From Bosea sp. F3-2 (GTDB lineage: Bacteria; Pseudomonadota; Alphaproteobacteria; Rhizobiales; Beijerinckiaceae): 64,000 nucleotides of DNA. This document shows positions 49,659 through 57,290 of the stretch, one piece after another. The DNA lies in contig NZ_CP042331.1 in NCBI RefSeq assembly GCF_008253865.1, positions 5,545,501 through 5,609,500 on the forward strand. Reading direction: 5' to 3'. Both the position numbers and the translations under genes were made by a program. The notes below the pieces were generated by a model, which saw only the letters and a list, made by a program, of their open reading frames with translations, ran no database searches and was not told the origin of the DNA. Within the stretch, counting starts at the first letter, position 1. Every line of letters begins with the position of its first letter.

Positions 49659-50168
49659 ATGTCGCTATCGGCCAAGGCACTTGAACGGCTTCTCGACAAA
49701 TCCGAATTCGATCTCGTGGGGCGCACGCGGCGCGGCAAGCTCTCGGGCGAAAGCGATGACGGCCTGCGTGATCTCGGCCGGACCTTGCGCGAGAAGCGTG
49801 ACCGCGCCCGGGACATCGCCCGCCAGCAGCGCCGCGAGTTCCGCGGCAAGGCGCCGCCGCAGGGTTCGCGCCCAGCCTCGGACAATCAGGGCACCAAGGC
49901 CAAGGCCGATGCGCTGACGGTCGCGCTGAAGCGCGTGGGAGCCGAGCAGACCCGACGGGCCGAGAAACTGCGTGCGCCGAGCCAGCGCAGCCTCGCCCGC
50001 AAGGCGCTCGCCCTGAAGCAGCGCGAGCGTGCGCTGGAACGCCCGAAGAGCCGTACCGCCGGCAAGGGTATGCGGCCGGTCGAAAATCCGAAGGCGGCGA
50101 AGTCCGGTGCGCTCAAGGATGCCGGTGCGCGCCCCGCGATGATGCGCGCGAAGATTGCGCGCCAATAG
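49659..50168 (+). CDS. hypothetical basic protein
   Basis: A 169-residue protein, very rich in lysine, arginine, alanine and glutamine, with no membrane segment (MSLSAKALERLLDKSEFDLV ... LREKRDRARDIARQQRREFR ... SLARKALALKQRERALERPK). The composition suggests nucleic-acid binding or disorder. A possible, imperfect EcfG-type promoter (GGAAC-N17-CGTG) lies at 49595-49620. I do not recognise a family. The opposite strand is also open, but reads as low-complexity arginine-rich sequence. Confidence 0.65.
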   Translation: MSLSAKALERLLDKSEFDLVGRTRRGKLSGESDDGLRDLGRTLREKRDRARDIARQQRREFRGKAPPQGSRPASDNQGTKAKADALTVALKRVGAEQTRRAEKLRAPSQRSLARKALALKQRERALERPKSRTAGKGMRPVENPKAAKSGALKDAGARPAMMRAKIARQ

Positions 50169-50253
50169 CGGCGGATCGGTCAGCAGGTTCCGACAACGCC
50201 GCTGCAGAAGGCCCGGAAAGCTCAGAGGCTGTTTTGGAAACCCGCAGCCCTCT

Positions 50254-50363
50254 CCTGAGGAGCCGCGCAGCGGCGTCTCGAAGGATGCCCCAGAGGGTTC
50301 CGAAGCCTCCTTAAACATCCTTCGAGACGCCATTCCTCACGGAATGGCTCCTCAGGATGAGGG
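50254..50363. repeat. facing pair of CATCCTTCGAGACG hairpin repeats
   Basis: Two copies in opposite orientation: 50254-50287 (CCTGAGGAGCCGC ... GTCTCGAAGGATG) and 50316-50363 (CATCCTTCGAGACGCC ... GGCTCCTCAGGATG). They fill the gap between convergent genes and are the same family as 26737 and 45819. Confidence 0.82.
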
Positions 50364-50373
50364 TTTGGAGTGC

Positions 50374-50919
50374 TCAGCGCTTGCAGGGCTTGTTCATGAA
50401 GGAGCCGCAGTCATAGGGCTGCGAAAGCTGCTCGCGGATCGAATAGTCCTTGCCCTCGAAGTGGTTGACGATGTCGTCGATACGCCAGCCGCCGTCCTCC
50501 CGCACCATCTGGAACTGGACGGTCACGGGCTTGCCGAAGCTGCGGAAATTGGCCAGCACGGTCGCCTTGCCGGCCGCAACCGGGATCGTGTCGAAGCTCA
50601 GCTTCTTCACCTCGCCGTCCTGGCCGTTGAGGAAGGGATCGGCGCCGATCTGGCCCATATCGCCGCTTTCGTCCTGATAGAGATCGTCGCGGGCGAAGAG
50701 CGCAGCCAGGCTCTTGCTCATCAGCCGGTCGCGATGCGGCGGGCGCCAGGCCGGCGGCGGGGCCTTGCCCTTGTCTGCGAGCGTCTTGATCGTGATGGCG
50801 TAGCCTTCTTCCACCGGCCCGCGCGGGACGTCGTCGCGGGCGCGGGCCGAGATGGCCAGGACTGCGAACAGGCCCGTCAGGGCGAGCGCCAGCGCGAAAT
50901 TCCGCACGATCTGCTTCAC
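50374..50919 (-). CDS. secreted DUF3828-like protein
   Basis: A 181-residue protein with a hydrophobic signal segment (about residues 6-24, NFALALALTGLFAVLAISAR) and an NTF2-like domain ending (RVVADGGWRIDDI-like segment VREDGGWRIDDIVNHFEG) typical of DUF3828. It has two C-terminal cysteines (YDCGSFMNKPCKR). The GTG start overlaps the ruvB stop codon (GTGA), so it is translated from the ruv transcript although it should act outside the cytoplasm. The function is unknown. Confidence 0.78.
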   Translation of the reverse strand: MKQIVRNFALALALTGLFAVLAISARARDDVPRGPVEEGYAITIKTLADKGKAPPPAWRPPHRDRLMSKSLAALFARDDLYQDESGDMGQIGADPFLNGQDGEVKKLSFDTIPVAAGKATVLANFRSFGKPVTVQFQMVREDGGWRIDDIVNHFEGKDYSIREQLSQPYDCGSFMNKPCKR

Positions 50920-51968
50920 GCCTCGTCCTCGTCGTTTCCGAACAAGCCGAACTGCGCCGTCTCGCGCGAAGGCTCGGGCATGCCGAGATGACGGAAGGCG
51001 TGCGGCGTCAGCAGGCGTCCGCGCGGCGTGCGCTGGATGAAGCCCTGCTGCAGCAGGAAGGGCTCGATGATCTCCTCGATCGCGTCACGCGGCTCCGAGA
51101 GCGAGGCCGCGATGGTCTCGATCCCGACCGGCCCGCCGCCGAAATTGATGGCGACGGTGGTGAGATAGCGCCGGTCCATCTGGTCGAGGCCGATGGCGTC
51201 GACGTCGAGCAGGGAGAGCGCCTTGTCGGCGACCTTGCGGGTGACGATCGGGTCACCGTCGACGATGGCGAAATCGCGCACACGGCGCAGCAGACGCCCG
51301 GCGATGCGAGGGGTACCGCGCGAGCGCTTGGCGATCTCGTTGGCGCCGTCGTCGGACATCGGCACGCCGAGCACGCGGGCGCCGCGGGCGACGATGCCCT
51401 GCAACTCCTCGACCGTGTAGAACTGCAGGCGGATCGGGATGCCGAAACGGTCGCGCAGGGGCGTGGTCAGGAGGCCGGCGCGGGTGGTGGCGCCGACCAG
51501 GGTGAACTTCGGCAGGTCGATCTTGACCGAGCGCGCCGCGGGGCCTTCGCCGATGATGAGGTCGAGCTGGTAGTCCTCCATCGCCGGGTAGAGGATTTCC
51601 TCGACCGCCGGGTTGAGGCGGTGGATCTCGTCGATAAAGAGCACGTCGCGCTCTTCGAGATTGGTGAGCTGGGCTGCGAGATCGCCGGCCTTGGCGATGA
51701 CGGGGCCGGAGGTCGAGCGGAAATTGACACCGAGTTCGCGCGCCACGATCTGCGCCAGCGTCGTCTTGCCGAGGCCGGGCGGGCCGACGAAGAGGACATG
51801 GTCGAGCGCGTCGCCGCGGGTGCGGGCAGCGTTGATGAAGACCTGGAGATTGGCGCGCGCCGCCGCCTGGCCGGTGAAATCGGCGAGCGAGAGCGGACGC
51901 AGCGAGGCCTCGCTGTCGTCGTCGCGGCGTTCGGCCGTCATCAATCCGGAACGCTTGGGCTCGCTCAC
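50916..51968 (-). CDS. ruvB: Holliday junction branch migration helicase RuvB
   Basis: A 350-residue AAA+ motor. LRPLSLADFTGQ opens the domain. Walker A is GPPGLGKTT near residue 62, Walker B is LFIDEIHRLNP near residue 109, and the arginine-finger region is GATTRAGLLTTPLRDRFG near residue 155. A winged-helix C-terminus ends RTPRGRLLTPHAFRHLG. It drives branch migration with RuvA. The start is GTG, overlapping the upstream acetyltransferase stop codon (GTGA); an ATG nine codons in is the alternative. Confidence 0.97.
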   Translation of the reverse strand: MSEPKRSGLMTAERRDDDSEASLRPLSLADFTGQAAARANLQVFINAARTRGDALDHVLFVGPPGLGKTTLAQIVARELGVNFRSTSGPVIAKAGDLAAQLTNLEERDVLFIDEIHRLNPAVEEILYPAMEDYQLDLIIGEGPAARSVKIDLPKFTLVGATTRAGLLTTPLRDRFGIPIRLQFYTVEELQGIVARGARVLGVPMSDDGANEIAKRSRGTPRIAGRLLRRVRDFAIVDGDPIVTRKVADKALSLLDVDAIGLDQMDRRYLTTVAINFGGGPVGIETIAASLSEPRDAIEEIIEPFLLQQGFIQRTPRGRLLTPHAFRHLGMPEPSRETAQFGLFGNDEDEA

Positions 51969-52456
51969 AGCGCGATCTCCAGTTCGAGGGCGTCGTGGAT
52001 CGGAATGTCCCGGTATCCTGTCTTGATGATGGTCGGCACGACCGAGCGATAGGCGTCGATCGCCTCGAGATAAAGCCCGGAGAGGCGGAAGCCGCGGCGC
52101 TGGTAGAAGGTCAGGCCCGGCATGTTGTCGTTGGTCAGCATGGCCTTGAGCCTCTTGGCGCCGGCTGCTTTCGCGGTCGCGATGACAGCATCGAGCATCT
52201 GGATCGCCACGCCTTCGCCGGGGCGCAGCGAATGGAGCGCGCAGAGATAGGCGGTGTCATCCTTGACCGTCCAGCTTGCGAGGGCGGCCGTTGCGCCAGA
52301 TGGTTCGAACAGGCCGAGCGCGTCGATCTCGGCGACGTCATAGACATGCAGGTCGATCATCATGCTGTGCGAGCCCCAGCTCGCCAGCATGATGCGGCAG
52401 AGTTCGGTCTTGTCGGTGACGACGCGCAATTCCAGCTCGTCGGGCGGTGCGCTCAC
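51965..52456 (-). CDS. GNAT-family N-acetyltransferase within the ruv operon
   Basis: A 163-residue acetyltransferase-fold protein (LELRVVTDKTELCRIMLASW ... LCALHSLRPGEGVAIQMLDA ... TNDNMPGLTFYQRRGFRLSG). The acetyl-CoA-binding motif is the RPGEGVAIQML segment and the C-terminal FYQRRGFR is typical of GNATs. The GTG start overlaps the ruvA stop codon, and its stop codon overlaps the ruvB start. Its substrate is unknown. It is not part of the usual ruvCAB set. Confidence 0.85.
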   Translation of the reverse strand: MSAPPDELELRVVTDKTELCRIMLASWGSHSMMIDLHVYDVAEIDALGLFEPSGATAALASWTVKDDTAYLCALHSLRPGEGVAIQMLDAVIATAKAAGAKRLKAMLTNDNMPGLTFYQRRGFRLSGLYLEAIDAYRSVVPTIIKTGYRDIPIHDALELEIAL

Positions 52457-53070
52457 TTCGCCAGTTCCTTCAGGCCCAGCTTGATGAGCTGGGCCGTGCC
52501 GGCGCCGTCGCCGGCGGCCTTGGCGGCGGCCGCGACGGCAGCCACGGCCTGGGCCTGAGGATAACCCAGATTGGCAAGTGCCGAGACGGCGTCGGCGATG
52601 GGTTGCGGCAGCTTCCTGTCCTCCAGCGCGCCGGAGAGCTGGACGACGCCGGGATCGATATGGCCGAAGGCCGGAGCCTTGTCCTTGAGTTCGGCGCAGA
52701 GCCGCTGCGCCAGCTTGGGGCCGACGCCGGGCGCGCGGGCGATCGCCGCCTTGTCGTTGGTGGCGATAGCCGTCGCGAGCGCGCCCGGGTCGAGCGTCGA
52801 GAGGATGGCGAGCGCGACCTTGGCGCCGACGCCCTGCACCACCTGCATCAGCCGGAACCAGTCGCGCTCGACATCGGACATGAAGCCGTAGAGGCGGATC
52901 GCATCCTCGCGGACATGGGTCTCGATCGAGAGCGCTGCCGCCTCGCCGGTCTTGGGCAGGCGCTGCAGCGTGCGTGCGGAGCACTGCACGACATAGCCGA
53001 CGCCCTGCACGTCGATAATGACGTGGTCCTCGCCATAGGAATCGATCAGGCCCTTGAGCTTGCCGATCAT
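52453..53070 (-). CDS. ruvA: Holliday junction branch migration protein RuvA
   Basis: A 205-residue DNA-binding protein: N-terminal OB domain (MIGKLKGLIDSYGEDHVIID), two helix-hairpin-helix motifs (LMQVVQGVGAKVALAILSTL and APGVGPKLAQRLCAELKDK), and a C-terminal domain that contacts RuvB (ALANLGYPQAQAVAAVAA). RuvA tetramers hold the four-way junction. It follows ruvC by 25 bases and overlaps the acetyltransferase gene by four. Confidence 0.97.
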   Translation of the reverse strand: MIGKLKGLIDSYGEDHVIIDVQGVGYVVQCSARTLQRLPKTGEAAALSIETHVREDAIRLYGFMSDVERDWFRLMQVVQGVGAKVALAILSTLDPGALATAIATNDKAAIARAPGVGPKLAQRLCAELKDKAPAFGHIDPGVVQLSGALEDRKLPQPIADAVSALANLGYPQAQAVAAVAAAAKAAGDGAGTAQLIKLGLKELAK

Positions 53071-53095
53071 CGTGTCTTTCCCCCGGCCGCCACTC

Positions 53096-53611
53096 TCAAC
53101 CCGCCGCGCGCATCTGCGCGACCAGCGCCTTCATGCCGCGATGCTGGGCATGGCAGATCGCGACGGCGAGCGCGTCCGCCGCGTCGGCCGAGCTGGTCTC
53201 GGCCTTGGGCAGCAGTACGCGGATCATCGCCTGCACCTGCTTCTTGTCGGCGTGCCCGACGCCGACCACGGTCTTCTTGACGAGGTTGGCGGCATATTCG
53301 GCGACACTCAGGCCCGCGAGCGAGGGCACGACCAGCGCGATGCCGCGCGCCTGGCCGAGCTTCAGCGCCGATTGCGGATCGCGGTTGATGAAGGTCTCTT
53401 CCACCGCGGCCTCGTGCGGGCGATGCGTGGCGATGATCTTGTGCAGCCCCTCGTGCAGCTGCCGCAGGCGCTCGCCAAGGGCGAGATTGCCGTCGCTCTC
53501 GACGCAGCCGCAGGCGACGAAGGAGAGCTTGCTGCCTTCCGAGACGACGATGCCCCAGCCGGTCTTCCGGAGGCCGGGGTCGATGCCGATGATGCGAATC
53601 GCGGGTGCCAT
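53096..53611 (-). CDS. ruvC: Holliday junction endonuclease RuvC
   Basis: A 171-residue RNase-H-fold resolvase. The first catalytic aspartate is in IRIIGIDPGLRKTGWG near residue 10, the glutamate in AAVEETFINRDPQSALKLGQ near residue 70, and the last acids in ETSSADAADALAVAIC near residue 145. It cuts Holliday junctions paired with RuvAB and is first in the ruv run. yebC, its frequent neighbour, is on the same strand but separated by an opposite-strand exporter gene. Confidence 0.97.
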   Translation of the reverse strand: MAPAIRIIGIDPGLRKTGWGIVVSEGSKLSFVACGCVESDGNLALGERLRQLHEGLHKIIATHRPHEAAVEETFINRDPQSALKLGQARGIALVVPSLAGLSVAEYAANLVKKTVVGVGHADKKQVQAMIRVLLPKAETSSADAADALAVAICHAQHRGMKALVAQMRAAG

Positions 53612-53728
53612 GACGCGCTCAAGCTAGCGGATGTTTCGGATTTGTCCCGCTCGGAACTTGAGCAGGGATGAATTCCCCTCATCGATCGCATCAAAAAGGA
53701 AAGTTGTTCTTGCCGGAGCGCGGCGGGC

Positions 53729-54544
53729 ATGGTTCGCCGGATCAGACTTGCTCATGCCGACGCCATGCCCTTCAGCCTCTCCTCCTTCATGCCCGGACTC
53801 ACCTTCGACGGCATCGCCGTGCTGCTGGCGGCAACGCTGCTCGGCGGACTGGTGCGCGGCTTCACCGGTTTCGGTTTCGCAATGGTGTTCATGCCGCTGG
53901 CTTCGGTGGTGCTCGGGCCAGTGGCGGCGCTGGGGCTGATCTGGTTCATCGACCTGCCTTTCGCCCTGCCGATCGCGGCGCGCAGCGCCAAGCGGGCCGA
54001 GTGGAGCGAGATCTTGCCGCTGCTGCTGACCGCGACGCTGGCCCTGCCGGCCGGCATCTGGCTGCTCACCTGGCTCGACCGCGAGACGATGCGCTGGCTC
54101 TTGGCCACGCTGGTGCTGATCGCGGTCGGGCTAATGGCCTCGGGCTGGCGCTATCACGGGCGCCCGACGATCTCGCTCTCGCTTGGGGTCGGCGCGCTGT
54201 CGGGGCTGTTCAACGGCATGGCCTCGATTGGCGGCATGCCGCTCGCGGTGTTCTGGCTTGGTGCGCAGCGCAACGACCGGCACAAGACGCGGGCCAATAT
54301 GCAAGCCTTCTTCGGCGTCTCGACGCTGATCAGCGGCACGGTCCTGTGGTGGAAGGGCATCCTCAGCTTCGGCGCGCTGCTGATGGCGGTGCCGCTCTTC
54401 GCGGTCTACGGCATCGGACTCTGGGCGGGTACGCACGGCTTCCGCCTCGCCTCGGAGCAGAGCTTCCGGCGCGGCGCCTATCTGGTGATCTTCCTGAGCG
54501 CGCTGATCAGCCTGCCATTGTGGGATGCGGTGATCGGGCGGTGA
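53729..54544 (+). CDS. TauE/SafE-family exporter-like membrane protein
   Basis: A 271-residue membrane protein with about eight hydrophobic segments and the TauE/SafE pattern GLVRGFTGFGFAMVFMPLAS near residue 42 and SGLFNGMASIGGMPLAVFWL in the second half. The anion exported is unknown. Two starts are possible, 53729 and 53765, and neither has a strong ribosome site. It interrupts the yebC-ruvC neighbourhood on the opposite strand. It is only distantly like the family member at 14813. Confidence 0.85.
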   Translation: MVRRIRLAHADAMPFSLSSFMPGLTFDGIAVLLAATLLGGLVRGFTGFGFAMVFMPLASVVLGPVAALGLIWFIDLPFALPIAARSAKRAEWSEILPLLLTATLALPAGIWLLTWLDRETMRWLLATLVLIAVGLMASGWRYHGRPTISLSLGVGALSGLFNGMASIGGMPLAVFWLGAQRNDRHKTRANMQAFFGVSTLISGTVLWWKGILSFGALLMAVPLFAVYGIGLWAGTHGFRLASEQSFRRGAYLVIFLSALISLPLWDAVIGR

Positions 54545-54553
54545 CAATCATGC

Positions 54554-54655
54554 GTCATGCTCGGGCTTGACCCGAGCATCTCGTTGTAGGGAGGCTCGAG
54601 AGCCTCATTCGGCAGGAGATTCTCGGGTCTGCGCTTCGCTTCGCCCGAGAATGAC
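54554..54655. repeat. GTCAT...ATGAC palindromic repeat (GCTCGGG core)
   Basis: It begins GTCATGCTCGGGC and ends CCCGAGAATGAC, containing a GCTCGGG/CCCGAGC pair and a TTCTCGGG/CCCGAGAA pair. It lies between convergent genes. It is close to 63018-63116. Confidence 0.82.
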
Positions 54656-54666
54656 GCGCCCTGAAA

Positions 54667-55413
54667 TCAGGCGCTGAGCTTCGCCATGATGTCGTCGGCG
54701 ATCTCGAAATTGGCGAAGACGTTCTGGACGTCGTCGTCGTTGTCGAGCGCTTCCATCAACCGCATCATCGAGGCGGCTTTTTCCTCGTCGAGCGGGGCCG
54801 TCGTCGTCGGCCGCCAGACCGGCTTGGCCGAGGCGGGCGCGCCGAGCGCAGCTTCGAGCGCCTTGGAGACCTCGTTCAGGGCGTCGAAGGCGCAGGTGAT
54901 GACATGGCCGTTCTCGTCGGAGACGACGTCGTCGGCGCCGGCCTCGATCGCGGCTTCCATCACCTTGTCGGCATCGCCAGCCTCCGGCGGATAGCTGACC
55001 TCGCCGACGCGGTTGAACATGAAGGAGACGGAGTTGCTCTCGCCCAGCGCGCCGCCGGCCTTGGTGAAGTAGGAGCGGACGGCGGAAGCGGTGCGGTTGC
55101 GGTTGTCGGTCAGGGCCTCGACGATGACGGCGGCGCCGCCCGGGCCGTAGCCCTCGTAGCGGACCTCATCGTAGTTGTCGCCTTCGCCACCGGCCGCCTT
55201 GTTGATGGCGCGCTGGATATTGTCCTTCGGCATGTTCTCGGCGCGGGCGGCGAGCACGGCCATGCGCAGGCGCGGGTTCATGTTGATGTCGGGCATGCCC
55301 ATCTTGGCTGCCACAGTGATTTCGCGGGCCAGTTTCGAGAACAGCTTGGAGCGCACCGCATCCTGCTTGCCCTTGCGGTGCATGATGTTCTTGAACTGTG
55401 AATGGCCGGCCAT
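54667..55413 (-). CDS. yebC: YebC/PmpR family protein
   Basis: A 248-residue protein of the YebC/PmpR/TACO1 family. The opening MAGHSQFKNIMHRKGKQDAV is invariant, followed by KLAREITVAAKMGMPDINMN and DNIQRAINKAAGG. Members act on transcription of quorum or division genes and, more recently, on translation of proline-rich stretches. In many genomes it precedes ruvC. The full length and intact motifs suggest an active protein. Confidence 0.95.
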   Translation of the reverse strand: MAGHSQFKNIMHRKGKQDAVRSKLFSKLAREITVAAKMGMPDINMNPRLRMAVLAARAENMPKDNIQRAINKAAGGEGDNYDEVRYEGYGPGGAAVIVEALTDNRNRTASAVRSYFTKAGGALGESNSVSFMFNRVGEVSYPPEAGDADKVMEAAIEAGADDVVSDENGHVITCAFDALNEVSKALEAALGAPASAKPVWRPTTTAPLDEEKAASMMRLMEALDNDDDVQNVFANFEIADDIMAKLSA

Positions 55414-55516
55414 GGGAGCTCGTTACCTTCGAAGGTTGCGGCAGAAAAATGCTGGAAGCCCGGCCTTATAGGCGCCGCCTCCTGCTCCGTGCAAGACAGG
55501 AGAGGGAGCGATGCCG

Positions 55517-56341
55517 TCAGGAAACCCAGGCGGTCGGCAGGGCCTCGCTGAGATGCGGGCCGATCCGCACGGCCCAGACCGCCTTCGCCAGCCCGGTGGC
55601 GTCGTCGATGTCGACTGCGACGCCGGAGAGCGTGCCCTCGCCGGTGGCCGGCTCCAGCCGCGCGCCCGGCACCTTCTGCAGGAAGCGGCGCACCGGCTCG
55701 TCCTTCTGCATGCCGAGCACGGAATCATAGTCGCCGCACATGCCGGCATCGGATTGATAGGCCGTGCCGGCCGGCAGGATGCGGGTGTCGGAAGTCGGCG
55801 CGTGCGTGTGGGTGCCGACGACGAGGCTGGCGCGGCCGTCAAGAAAATAGGCCATCGCCTGTTTCTCGCTCGTCGCCTCGGCATGGATGTCGACGATGAC
55901 GGCATCGGCGACTTCGCCGAGTGGGCAGGCGGCGAGCTCACGCTCCACCGCGGCGAAGGGGTCGTCGAGCGGGTCCATGAAGAGCCGTCCCATGACGTTG
56001 ACGACGAGAACGCGGGCGCCGTTGCGGGCCTCGATGACGGTAGCGCCACGGCCGGGCGTGCCCGGCGGGTAGTTCGCCGGGCGGATCAGCCGGTCCTGCC
56101 TGGTGATGAAGACAAGCGCCTCGCGCTGGTCCCAGGAATGATTGCCGAGCGTGATGACGTCCGCGCCGGCGGCGAGGACCTCGTCGCAAATCGCCTCGGT
56201 GATGCCAAAGCCACCGGCGGAGTTCTCGCCGTTGATGACGACGCAGTCGAGCTTCCAGGCTTCGCGCAGGGCCGGCAGGCGCTCCTGAACCGCAATCCGG
56301 CCGGGGCGGCCGACGATGTCACCGAGGAAGAGAAAACGCAT
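55517..56341 (-). CDS. YmdB-family metallophosphoesterase
   Basis: A 274-residue phosphodiesterase-fold protein. Metal-binding motifs: GDIVGRPG (near residue 7), NGENSAGG (near 38), GNHSWDQ (near 66), DIHAEATSEKQAM (near 152) and GTHTHAPTSD (near 179). YmdB of Bacillus cleaves 2',3'-cyclic nucleotides and affects biofilm genes; the alphaproteobacterial form is assumed similar. The start at 56341 begins MRFLFLGDIVG, as expected. The fau gene lies upstream on the same strand. Confidence 0.92.
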   Translation of the reverse strand: MRFLFLGDIVGRPGRIAVQERLPALREAWKLDCVVINGENSAGGFGITEAICDEVLAAGADVITLGNHSWDQREALVFITRQDRLIRPANYPPGTPGRGATVIEARNGARVLVVNVMGRLFMDPLDDPFAAVERELAACPLGEVADAVIVDIHAEATSEKQAMAYFLDGRASLVVGTHTHAPTSDTRILPAGTAYQSDAGMCGDYDSVLGMQKDEPVRRFLQKVPGARLEPATGEGTLSGVAVDIDDATGLAKAVWAVRIGPHLSEALPTAWVS

Positions 56342-56394
56342 GAGGCCATCCGGACGCAGTGAAACATCTTCACTCGCGCGAAGACGCGCGGGAA

Positions 56395-56994
56395 TCAACC
56401 GCAGCGGATGGTTTCGCGTTCGGTGACAATCCAGTCGAGGCGCCGGTCGTGCGGCTCGTGCGGCACGGCCTCGATCTCCTGTGCGGCATAGCCGATGCCG
56501 ATGCTGATGGTCGGCCCGAGCTCCGCCAGCGCACGGTCGTAATAGCCCTTGCCGTAGCCGATGCGGTAGCCGCGCCGGTCGAAGGCTGCGAGCGGCACGA
56601 TCAGGATGGCAGGCTTCACCTCGGGCTCGGAGGGAGCCGGGACGAGCGTTCCGAAGCCGCCGGGCACGATCGGCTCGTAGGGCGCCCAGCGGCGGAAGAT
56701 CATGCGCTTGTCGACGATTGCCGGGAGGCAGAGCGGCAACCCGCGCTCATGCAGGGCTTCGAGGATCGGGCGTGGATCGGCCTCCGAGCGCATCGGCCAA
56801 TAGGCGGAGACCGGGCCGGCGCTGTCCCAGACGGGCAGCGCGAGGACACGGTCAGTAATTTCCGGATCCCATTCGAGCCGGCTGTCGAGATCCAGCGCGT
56901 CGCGGCGTGCCAGCGCGGCGTCACGAAGAGCGGCCTTGCGTGGGGAAGGGGAGGCCGGGGGTATGAAAGACGTATCGGGACGCGTGGTCGTCAT
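56395..56994 (-). CDS. fau: 5-formyltetrahydrofolate cyclo-ligase
   Basis: A 199-residue ATP-dependent enzyme that converts 5-formyl-THF to 5,10-methenyl-THF. The nucleotide/folate motif GYRIGYGKGYYDRAL near residue 140 is diagnostic, and PVWDSAGPVSAYWPMRSEAD is the N-terminal part. Its gene lies directly behind a 6S RNA gene (57003-57161), the classic ssrS-ygfA arrangement. Some start regions of this family show an N-terminal extension, as here. Confidence 0.95.
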   Translation of the reverse strand: MTTTRPDTSFIPPASPSPRKAALRDAALARRDALDLDSRLEWDPEITDRVLALPVWDSAGPVSAYWPMRSEADPRPILEALHERGLPLCLPAIVDKRMIFRRWAPYEPIVPGGFGTLVPAPSEPEVKPAILIVPLAAFDRRGYRIGYGKGYYDRALAELGPTISIGIGYAAQEIEAVPHEPHDRRLDWIVTERETIRCG

Positions 56995-57002
56995 GGTCAG
57001 GC

Positions 57003-57161
57003 TGCGGAGCCACCTCGGCCGTGGAGTTTTGAATCCCGGGACACCTACTAAAGTAGGTGGGCGCCGTGTGTCCGGTTCCGATGGATCCGGTCAGGGACAG
57101 CTCCCTAGGGAGTCGTATGGGCCCGGGGAATGCTGTCTCTCACGCACCAGGCAGCCCCGCT
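57003..57161 (-). ncRNA. ssrS: 6S RNA
   Basis: A roughly 159-nt RNA directly upstream of fau on the same strand, the usual place of ssrS. The ends pair: GCGGGGCTGCC (57160-57150 on the minus strand) with GGTGGCTCCGC (57014-57004), eleven pairs including three G-U. A perfect CACCTAC/GTAGGTG hairpin (57042-57059) and a nearby TCCCGGGATTCAAAACTCC stretch fit the alphaproteobacterial 6S 3' half. 6S RNA imitates an open promoter and binds the housekeeping RNA polymerase. The exact ends are inferred. Confidence 0.82.
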
Positions 57162-57290
57162 TCGCCAATGTAGGCAAGCCGCCGGCAAAGCGCCAGAGGC
57201 GATTTGCCGGCACGCAGCCAAATCTGCGGGGGCGCCATGAAAGTGTTCATATTTTGGCCGTGGTGAGCAGGTGATATAGGAAAGCGCGAC

